From assembly GCF_900168685.1 (NCBI RefSeq), contig NZ_FVZN01000010.1, positions 124,001 to 188,000 of the forward strand: 64,000 nucleotides of DNA, written 5' to 3'. Shown here in pieces: positions 18,460 through 27,190 of the stretch (position 1 is its first letter; each line of letters starts with the position of its first letter). The position numbers were made by a program, and so were the translations under genes. This stretch comes from Solibacillus isronensis. Its GTDB lineage: Bacteria; Bacillota; Bacilli; Bacillales_A; Planococcaceae. A model generated the notes under the pieces. The model saw nothing but the letters and a program-made list of their open reading frames with translations. It was not told where the DNA came from and ran no database searches.

Positions 18460-18466
18460 CAACAAT

Positions 18467-18506
18467 AAAAACGGTATGATCTTTTATAAAGATATACCGT
18501 TTTTTC
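18467..18506 (+). terminator. Terminator of putP
   Basis: AAACGGTAT pairs with ATACCGTTT, extended by GATC/GAT pairing inside, and runs into TTTTTTC. Confidence 0.85.
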
Positions 18507-18540
18507 AATATCCAGAAAAACTTTTGATGGAGGTTATTTT

Positions 18541-19392
18541 ATGCAACTTGCACAACTATTCCCTTCCCTTAAGCAACATCATACATACCCGACAGCCCAC
18601 AATTCTGCAACAACGATTTTTTATGATTCACCTAATGCATGCTGGTATGAAATCGCCAAAAGTGAAATAACAGAACGGGATGCGCTATTGTTAAAGCATT
18701 TTTATCATGAATGTAGTGAGCAGACGGATCCTTGGTTACTATTATTGACTCAAGGTGTTGTTCCAAAGCCAGCTACTTACTCTTCTATTCGTATTTTACA
18801 ATATCATATCAGTAATGATGCCGAACAATTAAAGTATGCTATCGAACTTTTCTTTATGCATGATGCTTATCTTCTTGAAGTTTCTCCTACTACTTTCTGG
18901 ATTATTCTATTTAAAGATTATTCACGGGAAGAACTGGAAGGCTTTATTGCAATACTGGAAAATGACTTTTATTTGCATGGACAACTTTTCATAGGACAAA
19001 TGCTGCCGGTTTCTGAAATGCTCCCCCAATCTTTCTCATCGGAGCAAAAAATATTTCAGGCCATTTTAGAACGGCAACATCAAACGATTTATACATTTTC
19101 TGAATGCTTCCTGTCTTTACTGCCTTTACATTTAAATCTTTCATTACAAAAATACTTGCAGCATTCACTGTTCAATAATTTAAATGATGAAATGATCACT
19201 ACCATTACAACGCTTTTCTCCCATAATGGAAACATGTCATCAGCCGCAAAAGAATTGCATATACACCGCAACACGTTGTTGTATCGTACACAGCGGTATT
19301 TTGAAGAAACTTCGTTGGACTTAAAGCGCAGTGACGACCTGTTATTAGCCTATTTAGCAGCACAATTGAATAAACTTACAAAATATCCCTGA
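18541..19392 (+). CDS. PucR/CdaR-type transcriptional regulator
   Basis: This 283-residue protein ends in a PucR-type helix-turn-helix (NGNMSSAAKELHIHRNTLLYRTQRYFEETSLDL, about 235-268). This domain class is found in PucR, CdaR and PutR. The first 200 residues have no recognisable sensor domain. It is shorter than B. subtilis PutR, the proline-responsive activator of putBCP, but the location just after putP makes a role in the proline module likely. Start ATG follows TGGAGG. With the NtrC-like protein, the module has two candidate regulators of different families. Confidence 0.75.
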   Translation: MQLAQLFPSLKQHHTYPTAHNSATTIFYDSPNACWYEIAKSEITERDALLLKHFYHECSEQTDPWLLLLTQGVVPKPATYSSIRILQYHISNDAEQLKYAIELFFMHDAYLLEVSPTTFWIILFKDYSREELEGFIAILENDFYLHGQLFIGQMLPVSEMLPQSFSSEQKIFQAILERQHQTIYTFSECFLSLLPLHLNLSLQKYLQHSLFNNLNDEMITTITTLFSHNGNMSSAAKELHIHRNTLLYRTQRYFEETSLDLKRSDDLLLAYLAAQLNKLTKYP

Positions 19393-19467
19393 AAAATTTA
19401 AGCACAATGCACAAAGGCAGCTCCCTCTTATTCTTTTATAATATGAAAAAAGGAGGACTGGTTTTTT

Positions 19468-20550
19468 ATGTTAGATTTTGATCATCTTGTAAAACGTTAT
19501 CCCGATGGCTATGTAGCTGTTGAAAATTTTCATTTAAAGGTTGAACCTGGTGAATTCCTTGTACTTGTTGGTCCTTCAGGATGCGGGAAATCTACGACAT
19601 TGCGTATGGTGGCAGGACTTGAATCGATTTCCGAAGGGGAACTACGCATCGAGGGCAAACGAGTGAATGAAGTAGAACCAAAAGACCGTGATATTGCAAT
19701 GGTGTTCCAAAACTATGCACTTTACCCGCATATGAATGTATATGATAATATGGCTTTCGGCTTGAAACTACGTAAATTCTCGAAAGATCAAATTGATAAA
19801 AAAGTACGCGAAGCTGCTGCAATTTTAGGATTATCGGATTTATTGGACAAGAAGCCAAAATCCCTTTCCGGTGGTCAACGCCAGCGTGTTGCATTAGGAC
19901 GCGCCATTGTTCGTGATGCGAAACTGTTTTTAATGGACGAACCATTATCGAACTTGGATGCAAAACTTCGTGTACAAATGCGCTCTGAAATTACGAAACT
20001 CCATTACCGTTTAAATACGACGACGATATATGTTACACACGATCAGACGGAAGCGATGACAATGGCTTCTCGAATTGTTGTAATGAAAGATGGTGTCATT
20101 CAGCAAATCGGAACGCCGCGTGAAGTATACGATACACCTGAAAATGTATTTGTTGGCGGGTTTATTGGTTCGCCAGCTATGAACTTCCTTCGCGGGAATG
20201 TCGTAGGAGAATATTTTGAAATCGCCAGCGAAAAAGTTCGCATTCCCGAAGAAAAATTAAAAATATTAAAAGAACAAAACTATACGAACCGTGAAATTAT
20301 TTTAGGTATCCGTCCTGAAGATATTCATGACGGCAATAAACAAGATTCAAGCAGTATCGTTAAAACTAAAGTGCAAGTAAGCGAATTAACCGGTGCAGAA
20401 ATGATTGTTTATGCATCAATTGATGATCAGCAATTTGTAGGTAAAATACATGCAGATGCAGATGTAGCTATGGGTCAGGAGCTTTCACTTAACTTTAACT
20501 TAGCTAAAGCACACTTCTTTGATCCGGCAACTGAAATGCGTATTCGCTGA
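19468..20550 (+). CDS. msmX: MsmX/UgpC-type sugar ABC transporter ATPase
   Basis: This 360-residue ATPase of the CUT1 carbohydrate importer class has Walker A GPSGCGKST (35-43), Q-loop, LSGGQRQR signature, Walker B LFLMDEPLSNLDAK and H-loop THDQTEA. A C-terminal TOBE-type regulatory domain follows (GIRPEDIHD). In B. subtilis, MsmX is a shared ATPase serving several sugar importers that lack their own. The sugar cluster starting just downstream encodes a binding protein and two permeases but no ATPase, so this protein is the natural energiser, by inference. A strong AAAGGAGG precedes the start, with a TATAAT about 30 bases before it. Confidence 0.9.
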   Translation: MLDFDHLVKRYPDGYVAVENFHLKVEPGEFLVLVGPSGCGKSTTLRMVAGLESISEGELRIEGKRVNEVEPKDRDIAMVFQNYALYPHMNVYDNMAFGLKLRKFSKDQIDKKVREAAAILGLSDLLDKKPKSLSGGQRQRVALGRAIVRDAKLFLMDEPLSNLDAKLRVQMRSEITKLHYRLNTTTIYVTHDQTEAMTMASRIVVMKDGVIQQIGTPREVYDTPENVFVGGFIGSPAMNFLRGNVVGEYFEIASEKVRIPEEKLKILKEQNYTNREIILGIRPEDIHDGNKQDSSSIVKTKVQVSELTGAEMIVYASIDDQQFVGKIHADADVAMGQELSLNFNLAKAHFFDPATEMRIR

Positions 20551-20559
20551 TTAGTAAAT

Positions 20560-20606
20560 AATTAAAAGAAGCAGTCAGAAAAAACTCTGACTGCTTCTTT
20601 TAATTT
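20560..20606. terminator. Bidirectional terminator
   Basis: A perfect 20-bp stem (AATTAAAAGAAGCAGTCAGA and its complement) with a six-base loop separates the convergent msmX and ROK kinase genes. T-rich tails occur in both directions. Confidence 0.92.
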
Positions 20607-21467
20607 TTATAGCATCGCTGCACCTATCAGTCCTGCATTGCCTTTATTTAAGCTTGCTTGCACTCTGCCTTTTTTATGTTTAAAGAATGGCAGGCTGAAA
20701 TACTGATCAACTAAACGGGAAATTTCATCAACAATTTGTGGGTGATGATTCATAACTCCTCCACCTAGCACAACAACATGCGGATCTATTAATAGGATGA
20801 AACTTTGAACCTTCTGAGCGATTTCCTGCTGCCATTCTTGAATGAGTGGAACAATACGTTCATCCTTTTCATAGTAGCGCTCAAAAAATTGCTGTAATGT
20901 CCCTTCTTCATTTGTATGTTGCTGTAACTTCTTTAATAATCCAGGTCCAGCACATACTTCTTCAAAATAGGCACCTGCGCTTGTTAACGAAAAACCGATT
21001 TCTCCGGGAACTCCAGCACCTCTTAAAAACTTTCCTTCATGAATAATACAGCATGCAATTCCTGTACTGATCGTGACATAAATGAATGTCTCTTTTTCAA
21101 AATGACGGATTTTATATTCTCCATTTGCCGCTGTCATCATATCTGTTTCCATAAAAACCTGAGCTTTCGGAAATGCCGTTTCAAGTCTTTGGATGAGCGG
21201 AAAATTACGCCATGGCAAGTTTTGCTGAAAGACTACAAGCCCTTGTTGTAAATCCAATATCCCCGGTAAACCGACCGCAACTTTTATAACATCCCCCTCT
21301 TCATCTTCCAGAAGCTTATGAAAACCCGCAATAATTGCCTCAAATAATTCCTCCGATTGCTGGGGACTCTTTACTTCAATTTGCTTTATTAATTTTTCCG
21401 GCTGTTCTTGCTTCGATAAAGCAAGTGCTAATTTTGTCCCTCCGATATCAGCACTTAAAATCCACAT
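20607..21467 (-). CDS. ROK-family sugar kinase-like protein
   Basis: This 286-residue protein has the ASKHA fold of ROK kinases: the phosphate loop DIGGTKLALAL (7-17), the substrate region with ETDMMTAANGEYK containing the candidate catalytic Asp, and the second glycine motif VVLGGGVMNH. The zinc-binding CxCGxxGCxE motif is absent, and the usual GE(F/I)GH histidine is Phe (GEIGF). It is thus a zinc-free, atypical ROK protein whose sugar specificity cannot be predicted. It is the last gene of the long minus-strand sugar operon and directly abuts the GNAT gene. Confidence 0.8.
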   Translation of the reverse strand: MWILSADIGGTKLALALSKQEQPEKLIKQIEVKSPQQSEELFEAIIAGFHKLLEDEEGDVIKVAVGLPGILDLQQGLVVFQQNLPWRNFPLIQRLETAFPKAQVFMETDMMTAANGEYKIRHFEKETFIYVTISTGIACCIIHEGKFLRGAGVPGEIGFSLTSAGAYFEEVCAGPGLLKKLQQHTNEEGTLQQFFERYYEKDERIVPLIQEWQQEIAQKVQSFILLIDPHVVVLGGGVMNHHPQIVDEISRLVDQYFSLPFFKHKKGRVQASLNKGNAGLIGAAML

Positions 21468-22406
21468 TTAGTCCACCTGCTTTACAAAAATTCCGTAGTT
21501 TTTCCAAATCGTATAGCCAAGCTTTTCATAAAAGGCGATTAAATCTGTCCAATCGATAAAGAACGTTTCTTTACCACGTTGCTGCAAATAATATTCTGCA
21601 GCGTCAATAACCGCACGCCCTAAGCCATAATTTCTATAGTCTTCATTTACCCCTAGTGGACCAATGCCGCCTAATCGGTCAAACTGCTCCGCCCAATTAT
21701 AGTTCGGCCCTTTCCAGGCACTATGTTCGTCATTTATACGACAGAACCCAACAATCTTACCTTGCCATTTCACAACGACATAATCTCTTCCTGTACCTCC
21801 GTGAGAGAAATAGTCATGTGCTTCAAAAGTCCAACGCCCGGGAAAAGACTGGGTCATAAAATCAATGAGTTGCTGTTGTTCCTCTTTTTCTAATAAAACA
21901 AATTGAACATTATTTTTTTCAGGCAGTGACAATGGTTCTGCTATCGTTTTTGTAAAATCTACACTTTCGACAACTCTTTTAAAGCCCAACTTTTCGGCGA
22001 ATGCAACACCTTCCCGCTCACCAAGAGGGACTCCGCATAATAAGTGGCCTAAATCCCCGCCAAGCTGAATTTTCTTTATGCCATTATTGAGAAGGGCCTT
22101 TTCTGCATATTGATAAAGCTCTGTCGCAATTTTTTGCTGACGGTAATCCGGGTGCACAAGCAGCATTTGAATCCAGCCATGTTCTTTATTTAAAGAAACG
22201 CCGTGAGTATTATGCCAAACTTTTGCAACGACAACTCCGACAATTTTCCCGTCTAGTTCCTTTATCGCACTTCCCTCATCTAAAACATAAGGTGATTGCC
22301 AAGTATTTTGTTCAAGCAAGCGATCCGACAACTTAAAGTCAGGCAAACAAATATTCCATAAGTCTACTATGTCCTTGTGAGCTTCTTTTGTTACTGGCTT
22401 TAGCAT
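21468..22406 (-). CDS. GNAT acetyltransferase with two GNAT domains
   Basis: This 312-residue protein contains two tandem GNAT folds. Acetyl-CoA-binding stretches are visible in the first half (VHPDYRQQKIATELYQYAEK, about 92-111) and again in the second half (GVNEDYRNYGLGRAVIDAAEYY). It lies within the sugar operon, immediately between the FAD oxidoreductase and the ROK kinase with no spacer, so an amino sugar or a pathway metabolite is a possible substrate, by context only. Confidence 0.8.
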   Translation of the reverse strand: MLKPVTKEAHKDIVDLWNICLPDFKLSDRLLEQNTWQSPYVLDEGSAIKELDGKIVGVVVAKVWHNTHGVSLNKEHGWIQMLLVHPDYRQQKIATELYQYAEKALLNNGIKKIQLGGDLGHLLCGVPLGEREGVAFAEKLGFKRVVESVDFTKTIAEPLSLPEKNNVQFVLLEKEEQQQLIDFMTQSFPGRWTFEAHDYFSHGGTGRDYVVVKWQGKIVGFCRINDEHSAWKGPNYNWAEQFDRLGGIGPLGVNEDYRNYGLGRAVIDAAEYYLQQRGKETFFIDWTDLIAFYEKLGYTIWKNYGIFVKQVD

Positions 22407-23981
22407 CTATTTCCCCCCAAACGTTTCTTCCATACGACGTAACGGATCATCGATAAAGTTTTCATCCCATTCAACAACTTGCCCTTGTTCTATTAACTGT
22501 TGTTTTACTTGTTCATATGAAATGTCCTGAACTGGTTTCCCTTCCTGCAGTGCAATTGACGCTACAGTACCGGCCCCTTGCCCGAGCATCATAAATACCG
22601 GTTCCATCCGAATTGAACCATATGCAATATGAGAAGCACTTAGGCATACTGGAACAATTAAGTTTGTACAATGCTCCTTCTTCGGTAACAGCGAACGCAA
22701 ATCGATCATAAATGGTTTTACCGGTACTTGGATATCGCCTTCATTCATTACTCGCCCATTGACGACGACGCGACGGCAATTATGTGAATCCATATGAAAA
22801 GATGCGATTGCAATAGGTTGTTCGCAAATTACTCGCTGTAGTGCATTGTGTTCTGTCATGACATACTCGCCTAACATTCTCCTTGCTTCCCTTATATACA
22901 GCTGGCGCGGCCAATTGCCTGTATCGGTAAACTCATCTGCCGCCAATCCCCATTGTCTTACTTCCTCACGAATATCAAGCGGTACTTCTTCATCGTTGGC
23001 TAAAAAGTACAGTAACCCTGCAACATACGTCACATGCTGCTGATACATTTTTTCTCTTATTCCATAGTCCGCATCAGGAAATGCATAATTCATTCCGATA
23101 AAATCCGTCGAAAATGCCCCATAATTATTTAAATCGGTTTTTCCATTCATCAAAGGGGTATGTAACTTCATCGCGTCCCAATGCCCTGCCTTTATATAGC
23201 GTAACAACAGTGCATAATGATTACGCTCATATCCATTTGGTTTTGGGAACGGCACTTTTTGTTCCTTTGTTAAACACATCCGGAAATTATAAGCTTGGAT
23301 ACGATGATCACCCTCACCATTGTGCTCTTTCACAACCTCATCTGAAATTCCATACAATAGTCCGCTTGCCGGATTGCCTTCTTCTATATACGGATCGATA
23401 AAACTTTCAAATTTGTGATGCTGTGTACCAAATTGCACCCCATTATAAATTTCCTTATAAACTGTGCTTGCTTCTCTTCCTACAATATATTCAACCCCTG
23501 CATGTGCCAGCAAGTCACCTTCATAACTGGCATCAATAAATTGCTTCGCTTCATAGGTTGTACCGTCTGTCATAACGATTTGCTGAATTTGCCGGTCTTC
23601 AATAAGAGCTGATTCAATAAATTGCTCCTTCTGGATATCAATCTCATGTTCTTCTAACCATGTTTTAAATATACGTTCTGCTACATGCGGCTCGAAACGT
23701 ACACATTTTTCGCTACGATAGTGGTGTGCAATCTCATCATAAAATTGCTTTGCTAAACCGCCAATCGCCTGTTCAGCACCTAAGTCTGTTGCCCCTAACC
23801 CACTTGTCGTCATCCCGCCGACAAAGCGGCTGCATTCAGCAATACGAACATCATGCCCTTTCAATTTAAGGGTGATTGCTGCTGTAATGCCTGCAGGTGT
23901 TGCTCCGTATATTAATACATCCTGCTTGTAATGCTGCTGTCTCTTTTCTTTTTTACGGTAATAATAAACCGATTCCCACAT
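22407..23981 (-). CDS. FAD-dependent oxidoreductase (FAD_oxidored family)
   Basis: This 524-residue protein begins with an FAD-binding Rossmann motif (VLIYGATPAGITAAITLKLK) and the following acidic residue and GGMTTSGLG loop. A late FAD contact (LGQGAGTVASIA) closes the domain. The family is often found in polysaccharide or glycoside gene clusters and annotated as FAD-dependent oxidoreductase or xanthan-lyase-associated. There is no signal peptide, so it is cytosolic. The start overlaps the end of the upstream gene's stop region, with GGGAGG just before. The substrate is unknown; oxidation of a sugar hydroxyl is a reasonable guess from context. Confidence 0.78.
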   Translation of the reverse strand: MWESVYYYRKKEKRQQHYKQDVLIYGATPAGITAAITLKLKGHDVRIAECSRFVGGMTTSGLGATDLGAEQAIGGLAKQFYDEIAHHYRSEKCVRFEPHVAERIFKTWLEEHEIDIQKEQFIESALIEDRQIQQIVMTDGTTYEAKQFIDASYEGDLLAHAGVEYIVGREASTVYKEIYNGVQFGTQHHKFESFIDPYIEEGNPASGLLYGISDEVVKEHNGEGDHRIQAYNFRMCLTKEQKVPFPKPNGYERNHYALLLRYIKAGHWDAMKLHTPLMNGKTDLNNYGAFSTDFIGMNYAFPDADYGIREKMYQQHVTYVAGLLYFLANDEEVPLDIREEVRQWGLAADEFTDTGNWPRQLYIREARRMLGEYVMTEHNALQRVICEQPIAIASFHMDSHNCRRVVVNGRVMNEGDIQVPVKPFMIDLRSLLPKKEHCTNLIVPVCLSASHIAYGSIRMEPVFMMLGQGAGTVASIALQEGKPVQDISYEQVKQQLIEQGQVVEWDENFIDDPLRRMEETFGGK

Positions 23982-25511
23982 TTATAAAGCCTCCCAACGT
24001 GATTTCGTAGCCTGAACGACGCGCTGTAATGACTCCACATATTGTTGAAGCGGTTCCTCTATTTGCCCCTGTTGCAGCAACTGTTCCATTTTATTTAATA
24101 ACTTCAGTACTTCAAGTTTCGCTTCCGGGTTTTTGGCCTCTACAACTCGGCTTGGGAAAAATATGGCGTTATACTGACTGTTTTGAGCAAAAATGTGTTC
24201 AATTTCTTCTGCGAGCTGCTGTATTGCCGGTGACAGTAAATACGAAACAGTTTCTACATCTTCCCAAAGCGACCGTGCAAATACAGCATTATTTAATTGC
24301 TGGTACTGCTGATAATCGTATTGCTCCATATGTGGCTGGGCCTTTGCGATTTTATGGAGTGGAACAACTAAATTGACCATTCCATCACACCCGGCTTCTT
24401 TATACTTTTCAATATCTGTCGCTATTCGTTTAAATAATAGCGGGAAAAGTTCACTTAGCATAAAGTGGTCACTGTAATATTCAAAAACAGTAATCTGTTT
24501 GTCAGTTGACCTGCGCCAATCCATTAGACTTTCCCATGCACGCATATCACGTTCCGATTCATAACTATGTGCATAATTACGTCCCCAATAAGCGTATAAA
24601 ACATCGGCCGAACTCACCTGCTGTTCTTTGCGCTCTAGCATTTCCCAACTTAACCCGGCATTATAGACGATATGCTCTACTTCCACTTGTAAACCTGCAC
24701 CTGCTAATGCTTGCTGGAGCTTTTCGGTGAATGCCATATATTGAGTTAAAAAGAGCTTTGCTTCTTCACCTTTTGCTCCTACATCTTCCGGCCAGAGTGA
24801 GATCCGTTGAATAACAGGTTCTGCTTCACAGTAAGATACTATTACTTCGATGACTGATTGTTGCGCTTTTTCATCCTGTAAAAAGTCCTGATTTTTTAGC
24901 GTATTTGCCGCTGTAAATTCAGTTTCCTCTCCAACTAAATCATTTACCGCTCCATCAGCAGCTGCCTTTCCGGAAACACTAACTCCTTTTGCCTTTGCCA
25001 ATAAATAACGTAAACTATGCCCGCCTAACGTGACATCAATCCCGCGCTTTTTTATTTCAGGCAAAAGCGCCTCCTTCACTTCATCCCATAGGAAAAATGT
25101 AAAGAATACTTCATTTAGTCCATTTTTAGTACCAACATCTAGCATCCTCTTTAAAAAAGGGATGTCATCGATTGTTTCAAATACATTCCCTCGACGATTG
25201 AATTTCGGTTTTCCTTCATAAGTACTTGTCAGCCCTTGAATGCCGATTTTTTTCTCCTTCCCCAACTCCAAAAATACAAGCCCTTCTACCTTTTCAATCA
25301 GTTTATACACCCCGTACAACAAGGAACGACTTGTATTCCCGCGAATCACATAATTGTTTTCAGTTTGATCAATTACAAATTCATCTCCATTGCCGGAAGT
25401 ATTCAATCGTTCAAAAACGACTGGTTTATCCCCCGTATAAAAGCGCTCTAGTTCCTCAAATGCAAATTGTTCAATTTCATTTTTATAATTTTGTAGTTTG
25501 TTCATCTGCAT
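23982..25511 (-). CDS. DUF4838-like putative glycoside-active protein
   Basis: This 509-residue cytosolic protein has no signal peptide. The N-terminal segment (IRGNTSRSLLYGVYKLIEKVEG, about 75-96) resembles the small alpha/beta domain preceding GH20 and GH67 catalytic barrels. The rest has barrel-like features (KPKFNRRGNVFE, RISLWPEDVG, VLYAYWGRNYAHSY, TVFEYYSDHFM) seen in DUF4838 proteins. Retaining acids are not assignable by eye. If it is a hydrolase, it would be the only candidate glycosidase in the cluster and would act inside the cell on imported glycoside. The ATGs at 25511 and 25505 are both possible starts. Confidence 0.6.
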   Translation of the reverse strand: MQMNKLQNYKNEIEQFAFEELERFYTGDKPVVFERLNTSGNGDEFVIDQTENNYVIRGNTSRSLLYGVYKLIEKVEGLVFLELGKEKKIGIQGLTSTYEGKPKFNRRGNVFETIDDIPFLKRMLDVGTKNGLNEVFFTFFLWDEVKEALLPEIKKRGIDVTLGGHSLRYLLAKAKGVSVSGKAAADGAVNDLVGEETEFTAANTLKNQDFLQDEKAQQSVIEVIVSYCEAEPVIQRISLWPEDVGAKGEEAKLFLTQYMAFTEKLQQALAGAGLQVEVEHIVYNAGLSWEMLERKEQQVSSADVLYAYWGRNYAHSYESERDMRAWESLMDWRRSTDKQITVFEYYSDHFMLSELFPLLFKRIATDIEKYKEAGCDGMVNLVVPLHKIAKAQPHMEQYDYQQYQQLNNAVFARSLWEDVETVSYLLSPAIQQLAEEIEHIFAQNSQYNAIFFPSRVVEAKNPEAKLEVLKLLNKMEQLLQQGQIEEPLQQYVESLQRVVQATKSRWEAL

Positions 25512-25544
25512 CGATCCCTTTCAATAATTGCTTTGGTTGAACGA

Positions 25545-25571
25545 AAAGGATACCCGTTACGAGTATCCTTT
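25545..25571 (-). terminator. Intraoperonic hairpin
   Basis: AAAGGATAC pairs perfectly with GTATCCTTT; the T run after it on the minus strand is broken (TTTTCGTT). It lies between the Gfo/Idh gene and the DUF4838-like gene and may reduce expression of the distal half of the operon or stabilise the upstream half. Confidence 0.6.
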
Positions 25572-25579
25572 GAATTGTC

Positions 25580-26554
25580 CTATAGTTTTACTGCTTGCTT
25601 TCTGTTATTTGATTCATATGCTGCCAACGCAATTTCTAAAGATTTCAATCCATCATAACCGGAAATAAGCGGCTGCTTTTGTTGCTGAATTGAATTTAGA
25701 AAATCGACAATTAAATCAAAATCGGTATCATTTCCGCTGTATAAATGGGTGAGCGATTTACGGCCTTTCCCATACAGGTTAAGCTTCTCGTTGAAAACAT
25801 CGACTTTTCGAGTAGCTTTCGTTCCGATTACTTCAATCATCGCATCACCCCATGTCGGAAATTCCGGGAACCGTGACCAGCTTGCATCGTGTGAAGCAAC
25901 TACTCCATTATCAAATACAATTGTCATGATTCCAGCATCATCCGTATCAAGTTCGGTGAAATAGTTATTCGCAAATGCTGTAATTTCTTTTGCTTCGCTG
26001 TTCATATACCAGCGCATAATATCTACCATATGGACGGTATGATCCAATACCGCACCACCACCTGCCAATCCCTCATCGACAAACCATCCGCCCGGGTTTT
26101 GCCCGCGATTAGTAGAGCGGATTGCAACAATTTCTCCAAGTTCCCCTGCATCAATGGCTGCCTTTAAATCTCGGATAGGTGCACTGTAGCGGACCGGATA
26201 TGCAATTGATAAATGCACATCGTTTTCTTTACATACATCAATCATCTCTTTTGCATCATCAATATTCGTAGCAATCGGTTTTTCACATAAAATATGTTTT
26301 TTCGCCTTAGCCGCCGCAATTACCATTTCTTTATGAAACACATTTTCACTGCAAATAAGCACAACATCGATATCCTCTGCTAAAAATACACTCATGTCTG
26401 CAAAAAATGGTACATCATATTGCTTACTCGCATGCATACCTCTCGTAGTATCAGTATCATAAATAGCGGTTAGTTTCGTGCCGGGTATTCGCTGAATTGC
26501 CGTCGCATAGCTCGTAGCATGAATATGTGCAAAGCTCATAATGCCAATGTTCAT
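25580..26554 (-). CDS. Gfo/Idh/MocA-family sugar oxidoreductase (first copy)
   Basis: This 324-residue NAD(P)-dependent dehydrogenase has an N-terminal Rossmann domain with an atypical start (IGIMSFAHIHATSYA in place of GxGxxG). The diagnostic EKP catalytic motif is present (HILCEKPIATN, about 90-100). The C-terminal sheet domain has the GGGAVLDHTVHMVDIMRWYMN signature, with the conserved His. Such enzymes oxidise or reduce sugar and inositol hydroxyls. The start overlaps the end of the upstream Rossmann-less gene by four bases (ATGA), indicating coupled translation. Confidence 0.9.
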   Translation of the reverse strand: MNIGIMSFAHIHATSYATAIQRIPGTKLTAIYDTDTTRGMHASKQYDVPFFADMSVFLAEDIDVVLICSENVFHKEMVIAAAKAKKHILCEKPIATNIDDAKEMIDVCKENDVHLSIAYPVRYSAPIRDLKAAIDAGELGEIVAIRSTNRGQNPGGWFVDEGLAGGGAVLDHTVHMVDIMRWYMNSEAKEITAFANNYFTELDTDDAGIMTIVFDNGVVASHDASWSRFPEFPTWGDAMIEVIGTKATRKVDVFNEKLNLYGKGRKSLTHLYSGNDTDFDLIVDFLNSIQQQKQPLISGYDGLKSLEIALAAYESNNRKQAVKL

Positions 26555-27180
26555 CGCAGTTCACCTCGTTGCAGGAGTAGTCGTACAGCAGCCAGTTTTT
26601 CATCATAGATATTATTCCATTGAACCGCATACTGATGAACTGCATCTATATTTTTGAACAGATTTTGATTGTTGTCACTGTCACCCGTCATTTGTAAACT
26701 ATCAAATTCTGCAATATGCAGATGGCTGCTCCATTCAAATTCTATACGATCCTGACCCGTCCAGTATTCTAAATGGGTCATAATCGATTCACCGAATTCA
26801 CAAAGAACGATCGTATAATGATTCTCTCCGATTTCATTTGAACGTACCGATACGTTACGAACGGTTCCAAACCATTCCGATAATGCGATGATATCTTCCT
26901 CTATATATGAGAAATTATTCGTCGTTCTCCGCAGTCGAAGGACGCCTTTTACCGTATCATGTGCTTTCAACACTTCTTGTAATTGAATGGCAAAAGAATA
27001 TGACCATAAATCGAAATAAATCCAGCCTTGTTTATCAGAAATTGAAAATGGCTTATAGGCATCTGCTGCAGGCTGTTGCAAAATTGTTACGGTATTAGGT
27101 TCGTCACTGTTCTCGTTTGTAAATCGGTACAGTGGAGAGTGCATAAGTAGCTGCCGGTCTTTTTCCAATACGATTTTCAC
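26551..27180 (-). CDS. Unknown protein resembling a Gfo/Idh C-terminal domain alone
   Basis: I do not recognise this 209-residue protein as a named family. It has no Rossmann motif and no EKP. Its middle (EEDIIALSEWFGTVRNVSVRS, then LCEFGESIMTHLEYWTG and RIEFEWSSHLHIAEFDS) follows the pattern of the C-terminal beta-sheet domain of Gfo/Idh enzymes: a helix with a W-F-G turn, then strands rich in acidic and aromatic residues. It sits between two full Gfo/Idh genes and overlaps one of them by four bases. It may be a non-catalytic partner or a substrate-binding subunit. The similarity is by eye only. Confidence 0.6.
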   Translation of the reverse strand: MKIVLEKDRQLLMHSPLYRFTNENSDEPNTVTILQQPAADAYKPFSISDKQGWIYFDLWSYSFAIQLQEVLKAHDTVKGVLRLRRTTNNFSYIEEDIIALSEWFGTVRNVSVRSNEIGENHYTIVLCEFGESIMTHLEYWTGQDRIEFEWSSHLHIAEFDSLQMTGDSDNNQNLFKNIDAVHQYAVQWNNIYDEKLAAVRLLLQRGELR

Positions 27181-27190
27181 TAGTAATCAC

